Source: Branchiostoma lanceolatum (taxonomy: Eukaryota; Chordata; Leptocardii; Amphioxiformes; Branchiostomatidae). Taken from it: a stretch of DNA of 64,000 nucleotides. The translations under genes were made by a program, and so were the position numbers. Every line of letters begins with the position of its first letter. Position 1 is the first letter of the stretch. Under the pieces are notes generated by a model, which saw only the letters and a list, made by a program, of their open reading frames with translations, was not told the origin of the DNA and did not search any database. Location: NCBI RefSeq assembly GCF_035083965.1, contig NC_089727.1, forward strand, positions 1,679,501 through 1,743,500, written 5' to 3'. This document shows, one piece after another, positions 59,660-64,000 of the stretch.

Positions 59660-62090
59660 AGTTTTTCAACTCCATGACGACATTTGTCTGACAATCCCGC
59701 CACTGTGTTGCCCGTTTGTAGCTCTCAGGTCAACCTCCATTTTAACCATCGTAATGTTGTCATAACACTAAGCCCAGTAGATGACTAAATCTATCCATGT
59801 CTTTATTTCCTGCCATATTACATCAGTCATCCCACTCAGAGTACAGTTACTGTAACAGCCTGTATTGTTTCATCCCGAGATATTCGTCAGAAAACCAGTA
59901 GAGGAAAGATAACATTTTGAGCACCACCGTTATGATGGTTAAGGTGGTTGTACTTCACACCTGATAAGGATTATACATATTCAAGATTATACATATTCAA
60001 GATTATACATATTCAAGATTTGCTTCTCGCGTGTAGAAGTTAAATACTGTTAATCGTTCGGTCAACCATAGGCATTGTTTTAATCATTAGCAAATCAACA
60101 GATCTGTAGTTAACACATTATTCAAGACATGCTCTATATGGGCGTTGAAATTCCTGCCACGTACGTTTTTGCTTGCTGAATACCATTCAATAATTCATAT
60201 ATATTCATTCATCATGTAGTTGAAATTAAAGTTGCAGTTGTCGTTCAAAGCTGTTTTGTGGGGTTTTCGTACCAGGTCAACTCTTATATATCATATTATG
60301 GAATTCCATACCCAAACTACTTGATAGCTCTATCAGCAATTTACACGTTCTTTTAAGGGGGTTGATCAAAACATCGCGAACAAGAGTTCGGGGACCTCAG
60401 ATCTCCATGAAATATTTTGATAATGCAAATAACTTTTCAACATTTGTATAATCTATGCTTGGTCATGTATACCTTTAACTGACTTACACGGGTCACAATA
60501 TTGACATTCCAATCATTTTCCAATTACCAATTAGAAGAATAATGACACTTTTTCATTAATCAAGCAAATCAGGGATTTAGTTCCATAACTTGTGTCTATT
60601 AACATTCCACCTGCCATAAACTGCCTATATTACATGTATTTGAGTCCTACAATGAAACACTGCAGATATAGATTTTCCTTATCAATTATGCAAATCAATT
60701 CCCAATTCACGCAATTTGCACTTCATTATGTACATCTCTGTCTAAGCTGCCTGCATACTAAATATCATGGAAATCCGTAGTTCCTCTGTTCAGTAATTCT
60801 CCATGGAAGATTCTGACAAAACGCCCCTGCAGTTCCAGAGCAATCTGCTTGGGGGGTCTTAACCTACACCACTTCTTCCTTACATCTATCTGCTACCAAA
60901 TATCCATACCATAGCACCTCCAGGTCAAAATGTACAATATTGGAAGTTCTGCTGCAGTACTAAGGTCACATTCGGGGGTGTGGGGGGGGATGCAAAACTG
61001 TTTGCCTTCACAACATCTACCTACATACCAAATATCATCATAATCCATCCAGAGGTTCCAGAGTTATGCTGACTACAAAATCCGGAAGCACAAACACTCA
61101 CATACATACACGGACAAACAGACAGACACAGACACAGACAAAACAATATCTCCATTTCTCATGGAGATAATAGACTAAAACATAAGTAACAGAAACAACA
61201 TGGTAAAGATTAAATAGCAGGGCACATTTTAGTCATGTAACACAGGTATACAAACTATAAAGGCAACATTTACAAGCACATACACCATATTTCACTCAAT
61301 CTCCCTCCCCAGGCAAAAATGGAATGTTCAAAAATCGCCCTTTACAAACATGCAACATTCCGAAGTACCCTGCCAAAATTTGAACTATGACAAAGTCATC
61401 CCAGTCAAATGGAGATTTCAAATTTAAATATGCATTTTAATATGCAAGAATGGAATCTTCCACAGGTACGCCAATGCATAACGAACCATTTCAAAAGCAC
61501 TTCCACTCAAAAAATTAACTTTTGCATATTCACCTGGGTCCAAAATTGACCCCCCCCATGCAACCAACTTCCAGTGGCACTTCCATGTAAAATGGACAAG
61601 TTAAGAATTACAATTGCCCAAACTATTCGAAGATCATCTCCAAGTCCGAAATAGAGTTTTCCCAATTTGAGCCCCTATTCAAGATTTCAGAATACACACT
61701 TTTGGTCTAAAGTAATGGCCCTCCCTGCATCCGGCGCCGGTCCCTGCGGGGAGACGCCATTTCAGCTTCGGATGATGAAGTTTCGGTTACACGTATACGG
61801 AATAATATTCTGTTAAGTCACTCTTTCTATTAAAGTTGTGTTGCACACCTTTGAGTTTTATGGGAATGCCCTATTTAGACGGTTTAAGGCAATAAAATCA
61901 CATAAATAAATACGTCAGATTACGTCATTGAGACGACAAAGTTTTCGTCTACTAGTTACATTATTTTACTTATATATCATCCTCTGAAAATCTGGCGGTC
62001 ATACGACATGTATCGAACACTAGCACACTCGTAATACATCAGGTAAATCATTTGCCGAAGGTATTAGATCGTGGAACTCAACGTTAAGAT
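59660..62090. other. Repeat-rich intergenic DNA
   Basis: No gene is seen. A triple direct repeat of 'tcaagattatacatat' lies at 59968-60018. From about 60540 to 61170 is a tract of interspersed-repeat sequence with recurring 'ccaaatatcat', 'catctacctacataccaaata', 'gacaaacagacagacac' and a terminal 'ctcatggagataata'. The window's last bases (63975-64000) begin another copy of the same words. Confidence 0.55.
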
Positions 62091-62093
62091 TAG

Positions 62094-62500
62094 TGGCGTC
62101 CGTGTGGCGCAGTGGTAGATCACTCGGCTGTCAAACAATGGGACCCCGGTTCGTATCCCGGTGTGCCCAGAGACATGTCCGGACTTGCGCCCCGACGTTG
62201 CGCACTTAACATGACTTTCCTCACTTCGTAAATGAGTACCTAGCTCATCTAGGGTTAGGAACGTCCCTCGGATAGGACGTTAAATGGAGGTCCCGTGTTT
62301 GGGGAGAGCCACACCCCGCGCACGTTAAAGAACCCACCACACCTTTCGAAAAAGAGTAGGGGCATGCCCCGGTGTGCGATGGTCAAAACCTTACGGTCCG
62401 GTCTGGGATGACATCTTGATAAGGTGATAGTTCACCTGTTATGTCAATCCTTCCACAAATGTGGTAAATCGAAATAAATAAATACAAATAAATAAAAGAT
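62094..62500 (+). mobile_element. Full-length tRNA-derived SINE
   Basis: This is the most complete copy in the window. The tRNA-like head has the A box TGGCGCAGTGG and B box GGTTCGTATCC. The body has 'gtccctcggataggac', 'taaatggaggtcccgtgttt', 'cacgttaaagaaccc' and 'aaagagtaggggcatgcccc', and the tail is (AAATAAAT)n at about 62470-62500. Confidence 0.92.
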
Positions 62501-62619
62501 TTGGAGCCTACGAAATTAGTAACGCAGGCTGTGGTCCACGTGTACTGCATTGTGGTCATCCTGCAGCCGGTAGATGAATAAATGAAGATAGATACAGAGC
62601 CTGGACTACTGTCGATCAC

Positions 62620-63440
62620 ATCCACTTTATTGCTTCATGCCGAGGACTCCACTCCAGTACAAGTTACAAGTGCAGAATGATCCTACTTCTCATCGAGTTC
62701 CGTTTTGCGGTCGAGGTTTATTAACCGCGTATTTATCAACTACCTCAAAATGCACGAGATACATAAACATCAACAACTGAAATCTAGTCCACTATCACAA
62801 GTCACACAGTCATACAGGCACCCTGGTTACATAAGAGTCCCTGAAGTTCTTCTACTATTCTTATCAGTTGAATTTCTCCGAAATGACACCAAGTAAACGA
62901 CTCAAATTGACAAACCTAACGTATTCACGTCCTGATAAAGATAAAAAAGAAACAGTGATTATGTCTGAAATATTGAAAGTATAGAAATTAGGTATAATCA
63001 GAAAACCTATAATTGTTTCTTTATTGATATGGCAATCAAATTTTTCTCATCTTTTTCATTTTGTTCTGGTGAAACATAAGATAACAAGTGGAAAACTCCA
63101 GGAAAATTTTGCCAAACTATTATGCAGTGTAGTGTAGTGTAGTGTAGTGTTATCAAACTAGTACTGTTTCTTGTTGATCAGTCAGGATATTTCTAAAAAA
63201 AATGACATGTTAAATGACATCTTAATGCAATAAAGTACTATGTACCCCTGTCGACAATCCTCAGAACTGCAACAGGTTTAGCGTTGTTTTTGCAACGTCA
63301 GGTTTCATGATACCAAATTTAAAGTGAACAGTTGAGGACCATGGAAACTACATCACACTCAAGATTACTCTAGAGATAACGCTAATGATTTACACATGGA
63401 GGCTAATCAATATTTTCTATTCAACATGTATATGCTTCAC
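62620..63440 (-). other. 3'UTR of the fibronectin type II gene
   Basis: It follows the stop codon at 63441-63443 on the minus strand. A poly(A) signal AATAAA (62636-62641, complement) closes it. It contains a TAGTG repeat at 63128-63150. Confidence 0.5.
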
Positions 63441-63565
63441 TCACTCACAAGACTTCCAAGAGCCCTCAAATACGGCAGTTTTCGAGCACCATTCTTTATC
63501 CCAGTCCACCGCTGTGCAGGAGCAGTAGGTCTGGTTCTTGTACACGAACGGGAAATGGCAGTCCG
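63441..63565 (-). CDS. Terminal exon encoding a fibronectin type II domain
   Basis: The acceptor is CTCTTCCGCAG|CGGACTGCC at 63565 and the stop TGA at 63443-63441. It encodes 40 residues starting DCHFPFVYKNQTYCSCTAVD and ending with DKEWCSKTAVFEGSWKSCE. This satisfies the type II pattern C-x2-PF-x-Y-x7-C-x8-WC...W-x2-C, with the four expected Cys plus one extra (TYCSC). The domain binds collagen or other extracellular ligands in fibronectin, MMP-2/9 and mannose receptors. The domain ends the protein. Upstream exons lie beyond the window or in 63570-64000, where none is recognised. Such domains are usually secreted or extracellular. Confidence 0.8.
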
Positions 63566-64000
63566 CTGCGGAAGAGTGTTGGATCGGTTATTGTTCAAAA
63601 TGTGATGTTTTCGTCTATTAAAGATCTACATCTTTCATGAAAACTAGCCCTTTACAACAGCCACTGGTTAGTAGGAAAGCCTTGGCTGTAAGTATTTCAC
63701 AGCCAACCCAATATATAAACAAGCATCACTTGAGCTATCCACTTGTCATCACCATATCTACTTGTAAAAAATCACGACAATCCGTCAACCACTTTTTCAG
63801 TTATTCTCTTTCAACAACTGAAACAAAAAAAAGCTTTTACAGTTCCAAAACGCAGCTAGGGACCAAACCTAGGCAACCACAGTGTGTCACACGAGATATC
63901 AAAACCAGAAGTTCCGTGACAGTACTATAGCAAGCGGCTAGGAGGCCCAAAATCTCATCATTTTGACGTCTCATCAAGGCCTACCTACACACTAAATATC
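63566..64000. other. Intron of the fibronectin type II gene
   Basis: No second exon is recognised on either strand. The last 25 bp match the dispersed repeat seen at about 61010-61035. Confidence 0.4.

Noticed and set aside
62094-62170. tRNA gene candidate with A and B boxes, also at 57425 and 2245
   Set aside because: The heads do not form a full cloverleaf with an acceptor stem and are followed by the shared SINE body and A-rich tail.

Overview
The window is animal nuclear DNA: genes have many small exons with GT/AG borders, introns are long, tRNA-headed SINEs and palindromic DNA elements are common, and there are microsatellites. Gene content and repeat style suggest an amphioxus (lancelet, Branchiostoma). 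That is an inference from family recognition, not a measured identity.

Layout. (1) 2307-15946, plus strand: the last eleven coding exons (489 codons, phases all compatible) of an AF4/FMR2 (AFF) family gene, the scaffold of the super elongation complex. It includes the whole conserved C-terminal homology domain. Its 5' exons lie left of the window. (2) 15947-21500: probable 3'UTR plus intergenic DNA with two inverted-repeat elements, each flanked by a 9-bp target duplication. (3) 21500-59660: a locus built from repeated units of two unrelated genes. One is a cytosolic sulfotransferase (SULT, plus strand, seven exons). The other, on the minus strand, encodes a large protein that joins a GlnD/DUF294-like nucleotidyltransferase (NTase) domain to 13-16 tandem 44-residue TPRs. 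The order is SULT-A (promoter and last two exons only), NTase-TPR-A, SULT-B, NTase-TPR-B, NTase-TPR-C (one-base frameshift, duplicated first exon), SULT-C. NTase-TPR-A/SULT-B and NTase-TPR-C/SULT-C are head to head across about 0.4-1.1 kb. (4) 59660-62600: repeat-rich DNA with a full-length SINE. (5) 62600-63565, minus strand: the last exon of another gene, encoding a fibronectin type II domain.

How the parts fit. SULT-B and SULT-C keep the PAPS-binding and catalytic residues, so they are expected to be active soluble sulfotransferases. The three SULT upstream exons share a block of about 150 bp with candidate nuclear-receptor sites. The NTase-TPR upstream regions share CRE-like and DR1-like sites. 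This makes shared, possibly xenobiotic- or stress-responsive control of each pair a testable idea. The NTase-TPR proteins keep the G-S...D-x-E motif of the Pol-beta NTase fold; their substrate is unknown. The strong homogeneity of the TPRs in copies A and B, against the diverged repeats of the frameshifted copy C, points to ongoing gene conversion or unequal exchange.
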